A stretch of 27,351 nt of DNA from Chara braunii. Taxonomy: Eukaryota; Streptophyta; Charophyceae; Charales; Characeae. Location of the stretch: NCBI GenBank assembly GCA_003427395.1, contig BFEA01000681.1:716559-743909 (forward strand). Reading direction: 5' to 3'. This document shows, piece after piece, positions 17,641 through 26,862 of this stretch (position 1 is its first letter; every line of letters starts with the position of its first letter). Below the pieces are notes generated by a model, which was not told the DNA's origin, did not search any database, and saw only the letters and a program-made list of their open reading frames with translations. The position numbers were made by a program, and so were the translations under genes.

Positions 17641-17845
17641 TTAACCACCAGTACTTGGCCCATCTATGGATGCCAAGCCGGCCGACCCCCTGTGCACCAA
17701 GTTTCGCCAAACCGCCGGGGCGCCGTTTCAACTTTTTTTGGGCTGGCGCTTCCAGCCATTGTGGTCCGGTACCCCAAAGCCCGACAGGTGCTGCGCATTA
17801 ACGGGGAAGCGCCGCGGCCGATAGCTGGGCCAAGTACTGGTTTAA
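17641..17845. mobile_element. TTAA-flanked MITE (ACCACCAGTAC family), 205 bp single copy
   Basis: TTAA (17641-17644) then CCACCAGTACTTGGCCCA (first A lost); right end GGCCAAGTACTGGT then TTAA (17842-17845). The right terminus lacks one GGT unit. An internal ATTAACGGGG site separates a long left part from a short right part. This is the unnested arrangement of the element found nested at 22148-22560. Confidence 0.85.
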
Positions 17846-18068
17846 CTCGCAAAAATTGTGTCACACCGTTTCGTTGAGCTAGTTCAACGGTGCATGTGGG
17901 ACTTGGCCCCCAGGGTCACTTTCCCGCCCGGACCAAATATAAATATATATTTATACAGGGTTACTGGGCCAAACGTTCGGGGGGGCCCGGGCTGACCCCC
18001 GAACGTTCGGGCGTTCGGGGTCCCGTTCGGGGGCCGAACCCCTCTGGGTTCGGCCCCCGCCAAAAATT
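17846..18068. repeat. CGTTCGGG-rich simple-sequence region
   Basis: Dense in CGAACG / CGTTCGGG words, including GGGTTCGGCCCCC paired with GGGGGCCGAACCC. No gene. Confidence 0.6.
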
Positions 18069-18500
18069 ATTTCGGGGCCTAAGAATAGTTGTTTTTTTCT
18101 GATTTGTTTTTTGTGAGTTCTCTATGATGTGAGGTACTTGCCTATAAATTTTGAAGTCATTTGGCTAAGCCAGAAAAAAACTAAAAATCGCCAAAGATGG
18201 TGGTGTCAAAGCGTGCTCGCCCAGTCACTATTTTGTTTTTTTTTACTTTTTACTTTTTGTTTTCACTTTATTTCGGGGCCTAAACAATTTTATTATTTTT
18301 TGCAAATTTTTTACTGAGTTTTGTCTTATGTGAAGCACACAAATGTTAATTCTCAGTGCATTTGGATTTCCCAAAACAAATTAAAAAATCGCCAAAGATG
18401 CGGTGTCGAAACGTGCTCGTGCATTCACTAATTTTAATTCTCTTTTTACTTTTTCTTATTTTTATTATTAATATTTATTTTTCGTTTTTTACTTTTATTT
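18069..18500 (+). repeat. Two diverged copies of a ~200-bp AT-rich unit
   Basis: TATTTCGGGGCCTAA (18068 and 18269) and AAAAATCGCCAAAGATG followed by CGTGCTCG (about 18183 and 18384) recur at a spacing of about 201, so these are two degenerate tandem copies. Confidence 0.75.
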
Positions 18501-18966
18501 CCAATTTGGTAAGGAATTTGGATATAGTGCTCAGGCAAATGTTCTTTCTTTTATTTTTCTGCACAACATGGTTTTTGTTCAGAATTTGTTAAACGTTTTT
18601 TTTTTTTTTTTTTTTTTTTTTTGGGTCCTCGTTCGGCTCGAACGGCCGAACGCCTCCCGAATATAAATTTGGTGAAGAATTTTGATGTGACCCTGGGGCG
18701 TAGCGCTGCAGTAACGCAGTGGTAACGCGACGCTCCTGGTTGCGTCTGGGCGTTGGGGGCTTGCATTAGGGTTGACGATAGCTGTTGACCTGAGTTGCTA
18801 AAACTTTACGTCGGGGAGGCTATGGCGTCGCAGAGCAGAGCGCTGGGGCGCTAGTGGGGCACGCTGCTGGGACCCGCTCGGTCCCTGGCCACCACCGGTT
18901 TCGGTTGACAATGACTGTTTGACAGTAATCCAGTTGGGTTGAGGAGGGCAGGGTGTTCAAGTTGAT
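18501..18966. other. AT-rich repeat, T-tract and GC-rich sequence
   Basis: AATTTGGT.A.GAATTT.GATGTGACCCTG.GGC occurs near 18662-18695 and 19848-19880, with a weaker form near 18506. GCAGTGGTAACGC (18715-18727) resembles a pol III A-box, but no fitting B-box follows, so I do not call a tRNA. Confidence 0.45.
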
Positions 18967-19483
18967 GTGTGGGTGACCGACTGGCGAAATCTAGGCGCAG
19001 CAATATACCTGATGAGACTGATCGGGGGCATTGCCCCCCGGTCCTTGATACGGAAGTACTGTGGGATTATCCCGCTCTTGATCATCATGGGCAGCCTGCA
19101 GAAAACTTGGGAGGAGCAGATGGAATTCTATAGGGATGATGCGTTGGAGATGGAGGTGGACAGGGCATCGATAAAACGTCGATTTCCAGGAGAGACAACA
19201 GACTGTGATCAGTATCGCCCACCGTCGATGACAACGGACTTCAAGCTGCGAACAGGATTCTTCGCTGTTGTTACAGCTCCTACTTCGGGCGTGATGTCAA
19301 TTTCGTTTTCCGGATCGTCGCTGATTCTGACAGACTCTCATTTTGTTTCGTCCGAGCACACAGATACACATATATATATATATCGTCACAAAAAGAACTG
19401 CCCGGTAAAACCGTAGGCAGAGAGAGAGAAGAGGACAACAAACGAGGGGCTGTGACAAACTGTTTCGTCGGAGTTTCACCGAG

Positions 19484-19528
<45 letters not shown>

Positions 19529-19640
19529 CATTGGTTGATTTGCTTTCTTTGGTGGTATTTTTGTGCATAGGGTTTGTGGTGTGTTGCGGTCCAGTTTTAG
19601 GGCTTGACCGGTGATGTCTCGCCCTAAATCAGGACCGCGA
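18967..19640. other. Unassigned; includes TA and GA microsatellites
   Basis: A 149-codon plus-strand frame (18967-19416) runs into a TA microsatellite (19377-19393) and has no recognised domain. A second TA tract (about 19483-19508) passes into GA (19508-19529). Confidence 0.4.
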
Positions 19641-19736
19641 ATTTTTTTGTAAGGGACACCAGGCCCGTTTCCTGGCATTGAAATATAAGGGACGCCGGCC
19701 CCGTTCCCGGTTGTTTTGTTTGGGAAAAAAAAAAAA
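19641..19736 (+). mobile_element. Retroelement 3' tail with two tandem hairpin units
   Basis: GTAAGGGACACCAGGCCCGT..CCTGG (about 19649-19675) and TAAGGGACGCCGGCCCCGTT..CCGG (19686-19710) are two variants of the tail hairpin, followed by an A-tract (19724-19736). The two stems differ in sequence but both can pair. Confidence 0.65.
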
Positions 19737-20327
19737 GTTGTACAGCTAGGCTACCAGAGTGGCCCGGGGTCACTTGCCAGGCTGGGCCAAACAAAAAAAA
19801 AGAAAAAAAAAGTGAAAAAACATTTTTTAATTTTAAATTTTATTTTAAATTTGGTGAATAATTTCGATGTGACCCTGAGGCAAACGTTGTTCAGTTTATT
19901 TTTCTGCATAGGGGACCCTTGTGGCAAACGTTGTACAGCTAGGATAATTCCACAGCGCCGCCAAATTCCCTCACGAGCCACAACAAAAATTCCTTGTGGC
20001 TCAAGGAACTCACCCCGACTGTCAAATGCAGTCTACCACTAAGGGCGCCATTTGACACTCCTTGAGGACATGACATAAGGACGCGCAGCCACGCGCTCGT
20101 TCCACCCATCCTTTGGGGATGAAATTGGAAAAAAAAAGAGAAAACGCCACAAGGAAAATTCCTTGTGGTGTCCTCCTTATGCCCAAAGGACCTCGCGAGG
20201 TTCCTCGGAGCTCAAGGAACCACAATTCACGGAGTGGTGAAGACATGCGTCAATGGAGAGCTTCGTTTTTTCGGTGGTTTAGACGTGGTCCGCCGCCGTT
20301 AGCACGGACATCACCACCCTCCAACAT
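19737..20327. other. AT-rich repeat fragments and a CAAGGAA palindrome
   Basis: TTGTACAGCTAGG.TA appears at 19738 and 19933. CCACAAGGAA-AA-TTCCTTGTGG (20148-20169) is a perfect 10-bp hairpin, and CCTTGTGGCTCAAGGAAC near 19992 and AGCTCAAGGAACCAC near 20209 are related words. No gene. Confidence 0.55.
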
Positions 20328-20423
20328 CTGCGTAGTCCACCAACGGGCTTCAATGATTACTGTTGGCGCTGCCAACTGCGTAGTCCACCAACGGGCTCCA
20401 ATGATTACTGTTGGCGCTGCCAA
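20328..20423. repeat. 48-bp direct tandem duplication
   Basis: CTGCGTAGTCCACCAACGGG starts at 20328 and 20376; the copies differ by one base over 48 (GGCTTCAA against GGCTCCAA). Recent duplication, or an assembly effect. Confidence 0.9.
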
Positions 20424-21583
20424 CGGTCGGGAAATTTGAATATTTTCCCTGGCGGCGCCTTCAGTCGCAGAGGTTTCTGCATGAGCATCGTATTCCCTCG
20501 GGTGCCGTCACATTCTACACACCCATTGAAAACTCCTGCCATCGCTGCCCTCTCCACCGCCGTTTGCTGGACACACAACAGACGTGACATTGTTGCCCTC
20601 TCCACCATGCCATTCATGGCCGACCTGTACCACAGGCTCCCTCTGTTGCTCCTCGTCGTTGGGCTGCTTCTGGTGGTCGGTCCTCTTGATCCACGTGCGC
20701 TTCCTGGACGGGTCCACGTGTGCTTCTTGGGGTGGTCCTGTTGTACCATGTCCCCCCTGTCCTGCATTTCATCCACCACCTTGGCATCACTCATGGAATG
20801 ATGCCGCAACCCAACGCGTAGCACAGTTCAAGTTGAATGACAACCTCCAAAGTCGCCACGTATTACGGGGCGTCATGTGCAGCTTGCATCATCGTCCTTC
20901 TCCTACACGCGCGAAGCTGCTGCTCCATTCATCCCAACACCCTCTCCAGCTGACAACGAAGAACGACGGTAGACATGGCTTCCGCCACGGCCATCCTCTC
21001 CAGCAGTGTCAACAGTGCATGCCCGACCTCTCTACCGCCCTCCATCGCCAACACTTCAACAGGAATGATGTGTCTCTGCTGTGGTGATGATCTTCGCCCC
21101 CACAAGACTTCTGCAAAGCTGCCACCCTTGGTACGATGTCGCTCTCATTGCAAAACTGTGTTGAATGATGCCCGCAATGTGGCATGCGTCAAGGGTGATG
21201 GAGGCAACCACTGTGCACACGGACACACAAGGCTGCGTTTATCGGGAAGGGCTGCAGCCGCAAAGCTCGATTTGTCCATGCCCCGTCTTCGTGCCGCCTG
21301 CTGATAATCATGCTCGTCACCACAGCGTACTTCAGATTTTGATTTTCAAACGGAAAGGTCCCCTAAATTTTTATATTGTTTTCCATGGCCTGGCCTTGCC
21401 CTTTCCCACCGGACGCTGCTGCACCACACCATCTCCCGCACGGACACAGGACACTGGACCATGGACTCCCCCCCCCACTCGCAGCCACATATAATCATAT
21501 GAAAATGGTCGCGGGCACGCCACAAGGAAACGTCCTTAGGGGCGTGACAAGTCAACAAGTGTCTAAAGACGCCCTAGTAATGG
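20424..21583. other. Unassigned 1.2-kb stretch with overlapping open frames
   Basis: Frames of 100-170 codons exist on both strands (for example 20405-20824 minus and 20584-21087 plus). They overlap one another and show no family motif that I recognise. Balanced composition and few simple repeats make this one of the less obviously repetitive parts, so an exon cannot be excluded. Confidence 0.35.
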
Positions 21584-21742
21584 TTAAACCACAAGTACCG
21601 GGCCCAGCTATCGGCCGTGGAAAAAAATAGACTAGAAAAATTTCTAGTCAGATGAATTTGGGCACTCCTGTAGTGACCCGTACATTTCCTAAGATCGTGG
21701 CTTGTTAAAGGGCAAGACTTTAGGAAAGTACTGGTGGTTTAA
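21584..21742. mobile_element. TTAA-flanked MITE (ACCACCAGTAC family), 159 bp
   Basis: TTAA (21584-21587) then ACCACAAGTACCGGGCCCAG; right end GGAAAGTACTGGTGGT then TTAA (21739-21742). Internally GACTAGAAA..TTTCTAGTC (about 21631-21650) forms a small palindrome. Confidence 0.8.
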
Positions 21743-22002
21743 TAGTGTTATTTTCGGCAAAACTGCCATTTTTTATTTTTTTATTTTTTTTTACCTAACA
21801 TATTTCTAGACACTTCCACTTCAGAAAAATGCAGTGTCAGGTGTGCCCGAGACATCTTGAGCATGGCCCAGGGCCACCGCAGGGCAGGCCTGAATCTGGC
21901 CCACGTTACAGCCAGGTTCAGGTGCTACCGATGGCCCTCTCCACTTGCCGCAGAGAGAATTTGCGCCATTGATCTATCAGCTCGAAGGGCTGAAATTTTA
22001 TG
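21743..22002. other. Unassigned sequence; one stray minisatellite-like unit
   Basis: GAGACATCTTGAGCATGGCC (about 21849-21868) resembles a single unit of the 37-bp minisatellite at 7811-8098. Otherwise nothing is recognised. Confidence 0.35.
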
Positions 22003-22111
22003 GTGGCAAGTGATAGGAGCATCCTCTTTAAGTGGGCCTGCTTGGAAGGCTCCAATCTATTGGTGGGGACCACCACCTGCTGGAAACCGGGTCCAGCCTC
22101 CCTGTTCACTA
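22003..22111 (-). mobile_element. Retroelement 3' tail fragment (minus strand)
   Basis: GGAAGGCTCCAATCTATTGG, GTGGGGACCACCACC and CTGGAAACCGGGTCCAGCCT are the family tail in reverse. It lies directly before the nested TTAA element. Confidence 0.65.
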
Positions 22112-22147
22112 CAGTTTAATACAGTTGAGCAACCATTCAATACCAGC

Positions 22148-22560
22148 TTAAGCCACCAGTACTAGGCCCAGCTATCTATCCCAAGCCTGGAATGCCCCTG
22201 CGCGCCGATTTTCACCGAAGCGCCGGGGTACCGTTTCGAAATTGTTTTGGCTGGCGCTTCCGGCCATTGAGGTCCAGTGCCCGGAAGCCCTAAAGGCGCG
22301 GCGTGTTAAACCACCAGTACTTGGCCCAGCTATCGGCCACGGCGCTTTCCCGTTAACACGCCTCGCCTTAAAGGCTTCAGGTACCGAACCTCAATGGCTG
22401 GAAGCGCCAGCCAAAACAATTTTGAAACGGTACCCCGGCGCTTCGACGAACATCGGCGCGCAGGGGCATTTGAGGCTCGGCATCGATAGCTGGGCCAAGT
22501 ACTGGTGGTTTAACGGGAAAGCGCCACGGCCGATAGCTGCGCCAAGTACTGGTGGTTTAA
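22148..22560. mobile_element. TTAA-flanked MITE carrying an inverted copy of itself (nested)
   Basis: The outer element runs from TTAA 22148-22151 to TTAA 22557-22560. At its internal TTAA another copy is inserted in opposite orientation (22306-22513), with TTAA duplicated at 22306-22309 and 22510-22513. The result reads A-B-A'-B': A (22152-22305) pairs with A' (22357-22509), and B (22310-22352) with B' (22514-22556). Without the insert, the outer element would match the single copy at 17641-17845. Confidence 0.9.
22306..22513 (-). mobile_element. Inserted inverted copy inside the TTAA MITE
   Basis: ACCACCAGTACTTGGCCCAG follows TTAA at 22306-22309, and GGCCAAGTACTGGTGGT precedes TTAA at 22510-22513. 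The internal CCCGTTAACACG (22350-22361) is the same TTAA site that was hit in the host element. Confidence 0.85.
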
Positions 22561-22585
22561 GCCAGATGACACCATGGTTCTTTAC

Positions 22586-22650
22586 CCTCATAAAGGACCC
22601 TGGGCGTGTTTCCCAGCATATGCTGCTCCCCACGAATAAATTGGACTGTT
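22586..22650 (+). mobile_element. Retroelement 3' tail fragment
   Basis: GGACCCTGGGCGTGTTTCCC.AGC, then ATGCTGCTCCCCACGAATAA, the tail motif in plus orientation with a CTGGG/CCCAG stem. It lacks an A-tail. Confidence 0.55.
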
Positions 22651-22679
22651 GAAACAACAAACAAAACCTCTGCCCATTG

Positions 22680-22682
<3 letters not shown>

Positions 22683-22762
<80 letters not shown>
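22683..22762. repeat. (CT)40 microsatellite
   Basis: Uninterrupted CT dinucleotide run of 80 bases. Confidence 0.98.
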
Positions 22763-22765
<3 letters not shown>

Positions 22766-23205
22766 GGCTCTGGCTCTGTTCGCCAGACTGCCTGGTGGTC
22801 CGGGGGGGGTTTACCTCCCCACCGTGTACCCCGGACTGATCAGATATATGGGCCCTCGGGAATTGTAAAATAATTAGGAAGTTGGGGGGTTCGAGACGTG
22901 GTTTGTGCAGGGGCATGAGGTAGGAAAGTAGGACCACGGTCCCGGGAATCCGAAAAAGGACTTACTCTGTATTTTACTTTTCGCTTGTTTTTTTGTGTAT
23001 AGTAGTTTCTGCGAATGTTTTTTTTCTTTTTTTTTTTAGGGGAAAAAAAGAGACGATATCCCTTTCATATGGCAGGACCATGCACAGTTGTGGAAGTCGA
23101 AGGCGAAGGGTAGGGAGGGTAACAGAGTTTGATCACCTGTTCATTTCGCGAGCGGTCTGTTCAGGTAATATGGGAAACTCACCTTTTTGGGTACGAATGA
23201 CTGTT
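22763..23205. other. Unassigned sequence
   Basis: No gene or repeat recognised apart from short T and A tracts near 23018-23050. Confidence 0.4.
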
Positions 23206-23422
23206 AAGGGTGTATCGGAGGTTTTTGGAGTAGATGACGGAAGGAAGTGCAGAGTCGAGAATGGGGAAAGGTAGATGGAGAGTAAGTGTGGGTGAAGTAN
23301 CGCTAACACTAAGGGTGTATCGGAGGTTTTTGGAGTAGATGACGGAAGGAAGTGCAGAGTCGAGAATGGGGAAAGGTAGATGGAGAGTAAGTGTGCGAGA
23401 AGTAACAGAGCCCCTAACACTT
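23206..23422 (+). repeat. 105-bp tandem duplication, two copies
   Basis: AAGGGTGTATCGGAGGTTTT starts at 23206 and 23311. The two units are nearly identical over about 85 bases and end in CTAACACT. An N at 23300 falls in the junction, so a local assembly error is possible. Confidence 0.85.
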
Positions 23423-23974
23423 TGAGAACAGGAGAAGATAATGGGAATAGAATTAGTAAAGGTTGCAGAGATGTAGGTGGGCAGACTTTCAGAGGGAACA
23501 CTTTGAGCTGTCGCGATCGTCGAACGGACCGCCAGACGAGACAAAGGACTGTGGCAAGGGAGGAGCACCGTTTCTTTTTTCGGATTCTTGTCGGGGCAGT
23601 TGATGGCGGGAAGTACGCGCAGCACGATGGACAGGGTGGGGAAAGCAGATGCGAGTGGGGAAATTAAGAAGTTGGGAAATACGGGAGTTGGGAGGAGAGG
23701 AAGTGGGAATGAATAGAGAGGGAGAAAAAGAAAAAGAAAAAAGGAAAAGAAAAAGGAAAAGAAAAAGAAAACGAAATTCCCGTCATCGTTCCACCTGTCC
23801 TCGGGGACTTCACCTGAGGACATTTCCTTCGAACAATGTCAGACAAGAAAAAAGAAAAGAAAAAAAAAATCAAATGTGTTTGAGGCCTTCAGCCAATAGG
23901 GTACCGCCACCATCCAGATTCTTGGTTGTAACGTCTCTCTACCCATGTGCCCGCTCCTCTCTGTGAAAAGCGGA
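23423..23974. other. Unassigned; purine-rich tract 23718-23770
   Basis: Includes an A/G-rich run (AAAAAGAAAAAGG type). Long frames here are compositional. No gene recognised. Confidence 0.4.
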
Positions 23975-24014
23975 TTCCTTTTGCCCAAGGACCTCCTCCC
24001 TTGGGCAAAAGGAA
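23975..24014. repeat. 16-bp perfect hairpin
   Basis: TTCCTTTTGCCCAAGG (23975-23990) and CCTTGGGCAAAAGGAA (23999-24014), loop of 8. CAAGGAATTTCCTTCGG just downstream (24041-24057) repeats the CAAGGAA theme also seen at 20148-20169. Confidence 0.9.
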
Positions 24015-24460
24015 GAAATGGCTGGGGAATCCTCGGAGCCCAAGGAATTTCCTTCGGAGTGTTTTCACTTTTTTTTTGCCGACTGCATCTCCGAGTATAG
24101 GTGGAACGAACAATTCCTCAGGGAATTTACGCGCCCGAGGAGTGTAGAACGAGCCCCATAGCATAGTGTGAGGAGGGAGGTAGAGTGTAGAGGTTGGGAG
24201 TGGAGAACTCGGCTGTTCCGATCAGAGGTGCGTACCGTAAGTATAAAAGGATTTATGGAGAGGTGTCCTAGCATCCCGCTCCTTTTCTAGGTTGGTCTTT
24301 TGCCTCCTGATGATCCCCTGTATACGCAGGCGGTGAAACGCCTAGGGAGGCTAGGGGCATAGAGTATTGTTTTGGTATCCGGAATCGGGATTTGGTGTTA
24401 AGGACTATCATGGTCGAGTGTTGCTTTGGTGTGTGCTCTGATGTTACCTTACTTCTCTCT
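24015..24460. other. Unassigned sequence
   Basis: No recognisable gene. GGAATTCCTC-type words near 24040-24130 echo the adjacent hairpin. Confidence 0.35.

Positions 24461-24463
<3 letters not shown>

Positions 24464-24516
<53 letters not shown>
24464..24516. repeat. (TC)n microsatellite
   Basis: Uninterrupted TC run of about 53 bases, preceded by interrupted CT-rich sequence. Confidence 0.95.
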
Positions 24517-24518
<2 letters not shown>

Positions 24519-24562
24519 GTGTGTGTGAAATACTGTGTATACATATACTAAAAACAGATTTT

Positions 24563-24642
24563 GGAGCCTTGTCAGCCTTGCTAGACCTATGCCCCAACAA
24601 CAACAGTCCGTGACTTGCCATTTGCAAAGCTGACAAGGCTCC
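24563..24642. repeat. Inverted repeat, 14-bp perfect arms
   Basis: GGAGCCTTGTCAGC (24563-24576) and GCTGACAAGGCTCC (24629-24642) are exact reverse complements about 52 bases apart. Related TCAGCCTTG words recur at 24671-24679. Confidence 0.75.
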
Positions 24643-24769
24643 TTGTTCATTCAACTTCATTGTCAATTGGTCAGCCTTGTTCAGCTTCCATGACTATGAA
24701 CAATGATTTTGGAGCTGACAGTTGTTCATGGACGCTGAACAATGATGTGCGCTCTTGGTCTTGGAAAAG

Positions 24770-24907
24770 TTAGGGCCTCGCCACACCAATGTCCAAAACT
24801 GCATTTTCGACATCTTCTCCTCGCCACACAGCATGTCGAAATCCGCGATGCAAAACAATACTCTATAGCTGTCACGTTTGTTTTGAAATACAATGTGACA
24901 ACTTCTC

Positions 24908-24938
<31 letters not shown>

Positions 24939-25238
24939 GATTCCACACCTCCTCTCCAGAAGGGCTCCTTTCCACTTCAGTCCTGCAACTTGGACATTTT
25001 CAACGGTCCTCGGATGGGATGTGGACGAATTCTTGCCCGAGTCTCGAAAAGGAGAACGGACCAAAGCTTGTGCTATCTTCAAGCCAGTTTGCCTCTTTTG
25101 TACATAGGACTCGTGAGTTCTTCACTTCGACATGCTGTGTGGTGAAGAAGTTTTTTCTGTCGAAAGAGGGAATGTCGCAAACTTCCTGACATATGTCGAA
25201 TTTCGTGATGTTTCGACATTGGTGCGGCGAGGCCCTTA
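24770..25238. mobile_element. GGGCC-ended element, 463 bp, TTA duplication
   Basis: TTA (24770-24772), GGGCCTCGCCACACCAATGT..., and at the far end ACATTGGTGCGGCGAGGCCC (to 25235) followed by TTA (25236-25238). GGGCC ends with a TTA duplication are the PIF/Harbinger hallmark. Inside are several TGTCGAAA / TTTCGACAT words in both orientations and an A-tract (24908-24935). No transposase is seen. Confidence 0.85.
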
Positions 25239-25338
25239 ACTTGTCCAGTATCTGGCGCCTGGCTCAGGGCGAAGAGGTTCCCCTCTAATTTCTAGCTCAG
25301 GCGTTTTTCACTTGTCTTTTCTCAGATACATTCCAAAC

Positions 25339-25466
25339 TCAGGGCCTCGCTGCACTACTCTTGAAATGCACAAAAGACAAAAATCATGTCCCTTTATCTT
25401 TCCATGTTGTAGCGGAATATTCACTCTCGTTTTGCACCTTTCAAGAGTAGTGCAGCGAGGCCCTCA
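25339..25466. mobile_element. GGGCC-ended MITE, 122 bp, TCA duplication
   Basis: 25342-25463 begins GGGCCTCGCTGCACTACTCT and ends with its exact mirror. TCA lies on both sides (25339-25341 and 25464-25466). The interior matches the 11286-11401 copy. Confidence 0.9.
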
Positions 25467-25469
25467 ATC

Positions 25470-25604
25470 TGTATATGGGACGCTGAGCCCGTTTTCCAGC
25501 AGGTGATGCTCCCCACCTATAGATGGAGCCTCCCCCCAGGTGCTAGTTGTGCCTGCTCTTACCAGTACCACTAACACTGAAGGGGGTGTCTTCCCAAAAA
25601 AAAA
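25470..25604 (+). mobile_element. Retroelement 3' tail with A-tail
   Basis: GGGACGCTGAGCCCGTTTTC.CAGC, GTGATGCTCCCCACC, TATAGATGGAGCC, then a second stem-forming block (GTGCTAGTTGTG .. ACCACTAACAC) and an A-tract (about 25596-25604) that ends at an N. It lies directly after the 122-bp MITE. Confidence 0.7.
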
Positions 25605-25605
25605 N

Positions 25606-26082
25606 GGTGCTCCGATTTCCCTTCCCCTGACCACACATACTACTTCACCCACCCAGGATTCGTTGAGATCACCACCAGTTTCCCTCCTTTCCGCCTCCTT
25701 GTCCCGTATCATCAACTCAGTGTCGTTCCGTGGCCGGCCATAGCCCCCTATTGGCCCAATACGTTTTGCGTGAACTGCCGACGCAACGGCGCGCAGAACA
25801 CTCCGGAATTTCGGATGCCCAACCCAGGTACGCGGCGGCCCCCGAAGGACTAACTTTTCAGGACAATCTCCACCACAGAGGAATTTTCCCGTAACCCGTC
25901 GCCCACAGTGTCCCGGCCCCATCGGACCGTGAGTCCCTTGCGCACGCTCGCCTAATTGCATTCATACCCTTAAGACTCCCCCCACTTTTCCCAAAAATCC
26001 TTGGCACACCCCTTTTCGCACTTCCAGGCCCATACCCCACTCCGATCAGGAAGTCGCGCTGGGCGTGAGGTTGGGCGTCACA
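25606..26082. other. Unassigned sequence upstream of the U6 relic
   Basis: Frames of 60-165 codons on the minus strand show no recognised family. No TATA box or plant upstream sequence element is visible before the U6-like segment. Confidence 0.4.
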
Positions 26083-26090
26083 ACATCCGT

Positions 26091-26122
<32 letters not shown>

Positions 26123-26182
26123 GGCCCCTGCGCAAGGATGACACGCATAAATCGAGAAATGGTCCAAATTAAAAAAAAAAAA
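26083..26182 (+). pseudogene. U6 snRNA retropseudogene, 5'-truncated, with A-tail
   Basis: 26083-26170 aligns without gaps to nucleotides 13-100 of the plant-type U6 snRNA as I know it, with one difference (T for A at U6 position 20). The sequence includes ACAGAGAAGATTAGCATGGC and the AAATCGAGAAATGG 3' region. The first 12 nucleotides (the 5' stem-loop) are absent. Instead of the pol III terminator T-run, A12 (26171-26182) follows directly. There is no promoter. U6 is the catalytic spliceosome RNA; this copy looks like a reverse-transcribed, A-tailed insertion and is unlikely to be expressed. Confidence 0.9.
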
Positions 26183-26490
26183 CTATGATACCAGGCCGGC
26201 GGGGTCTAGTCACTGGGTGGGGTCTAGTATCTGCAGTAGGTTCACGTAGGTTGGATAGGATGCCATTGGCTGTGGTTCCTACGGACATTCGGATAGAACT
26301 GTCTGCTGGCTATATATAAGGCCTAGACCCTAGGGTAAGGGAAGGGATATAAGTCGGCGCTCAGGCCAGTCCGAGGACAGCCATTCCTCTAGCACTGCTC
26401 AGTCAATCCCCTGCGTCAAACCAGGGCAATCAATGCTGGCAGTGTGTTTCAATATGTCGTGCATCTTCTCATTGTTGGCTTATCTATTAT
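26183..26490. other. Unassigned; GGGGTCTAGT direct repeats
   Basis: GGGGTCTAGT occurs at about 26201 and 26219. Nothing else recognised. Confidence 0.4.
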
Positions 26491-26492
26491 CT

Positions 26493-26621
26493 TGTAAGGG
26501 ACGCTGGACCCGATTTCCAGCAGGTGTCGCTCCCCACCAATAGACTGGAGCCAGCCACAGGGTTGCTAGGGGTGTCTGCTCTTACCCGCACCTCTAGCAA
26601 ACCTGGGTCTTGTTTAAAAAA
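26493..26621 (+). mobile_element. Retroelement 3' tail with short A-tail
   Basis: GTAAGGGACGCTGGACCCGA..CCAGC, GTGTCGCTCCCCACC, AATAGACTGGAGCC, then TTGCTAGGGGTG .. CACCTCTAGCAA (about 26563-26600), which can form a further stem of TTGCTAG/CTAGCAA plus GGTG/CACC. It ends in an A-tract at about 26615-26621. Confidence 0.7.
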
Positions 26622-26683
26622 AGAGAAAACTACGGCGCAGTCAGGGTTACAGTTTGTAATTGCATTCGAAACTGCGTTTTACC

Positions 26684-26770
26684 AGTTTAGTCAGGGCACG
26701 AGTTTCAATTGCAGTTTAGTCAGGGCCCAAGTTTCAATTGCAGTTTATTCAGGGCCCTAGTTTGTAATTG
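26684..26770 (+). repeat. 29-bp tandem repeat, three copies
   Basis: AGTTTAGTCAGGGC(A/C)C.AGTTTCAATTGC starts at 26684, 26713 and 26742. A partial unit (TCAGGGTTACAGTTTGTAAT) lies at 26641. Confidence 0.9.
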
Positions 26771-26824
26771 CATTTGAAACTCGGGCTTGCTTTTTCTAGC
26801 AGTTCAGTTTCTTTCTTTCCTGTG

Positions 26825-26862
<38 letters not shown>

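Noticed and set aside
18690-18780. Possible tRNA gene at GCAGTGGTAACGC
   Set aside because: A-box-like word only; no matching B-box or cloverleaf pairing.
18967-19416. 149-codon plus-strand frame beginning MWVTDWRNLG
   Set aside because: It runs into a TA microsatellite, shows no recognised domain, and has no supporting splice or promoter signals that I can see.
22557-22937. RE-repeat and SL-repeat proteins
   Set aside because: Translation of the CT microsatellite.
26171-26182. Functional U6 gene ending here
   Set aside because: An A-run, not a T-run terminator, follows; the 5' 12 bases and the promoter are missing.
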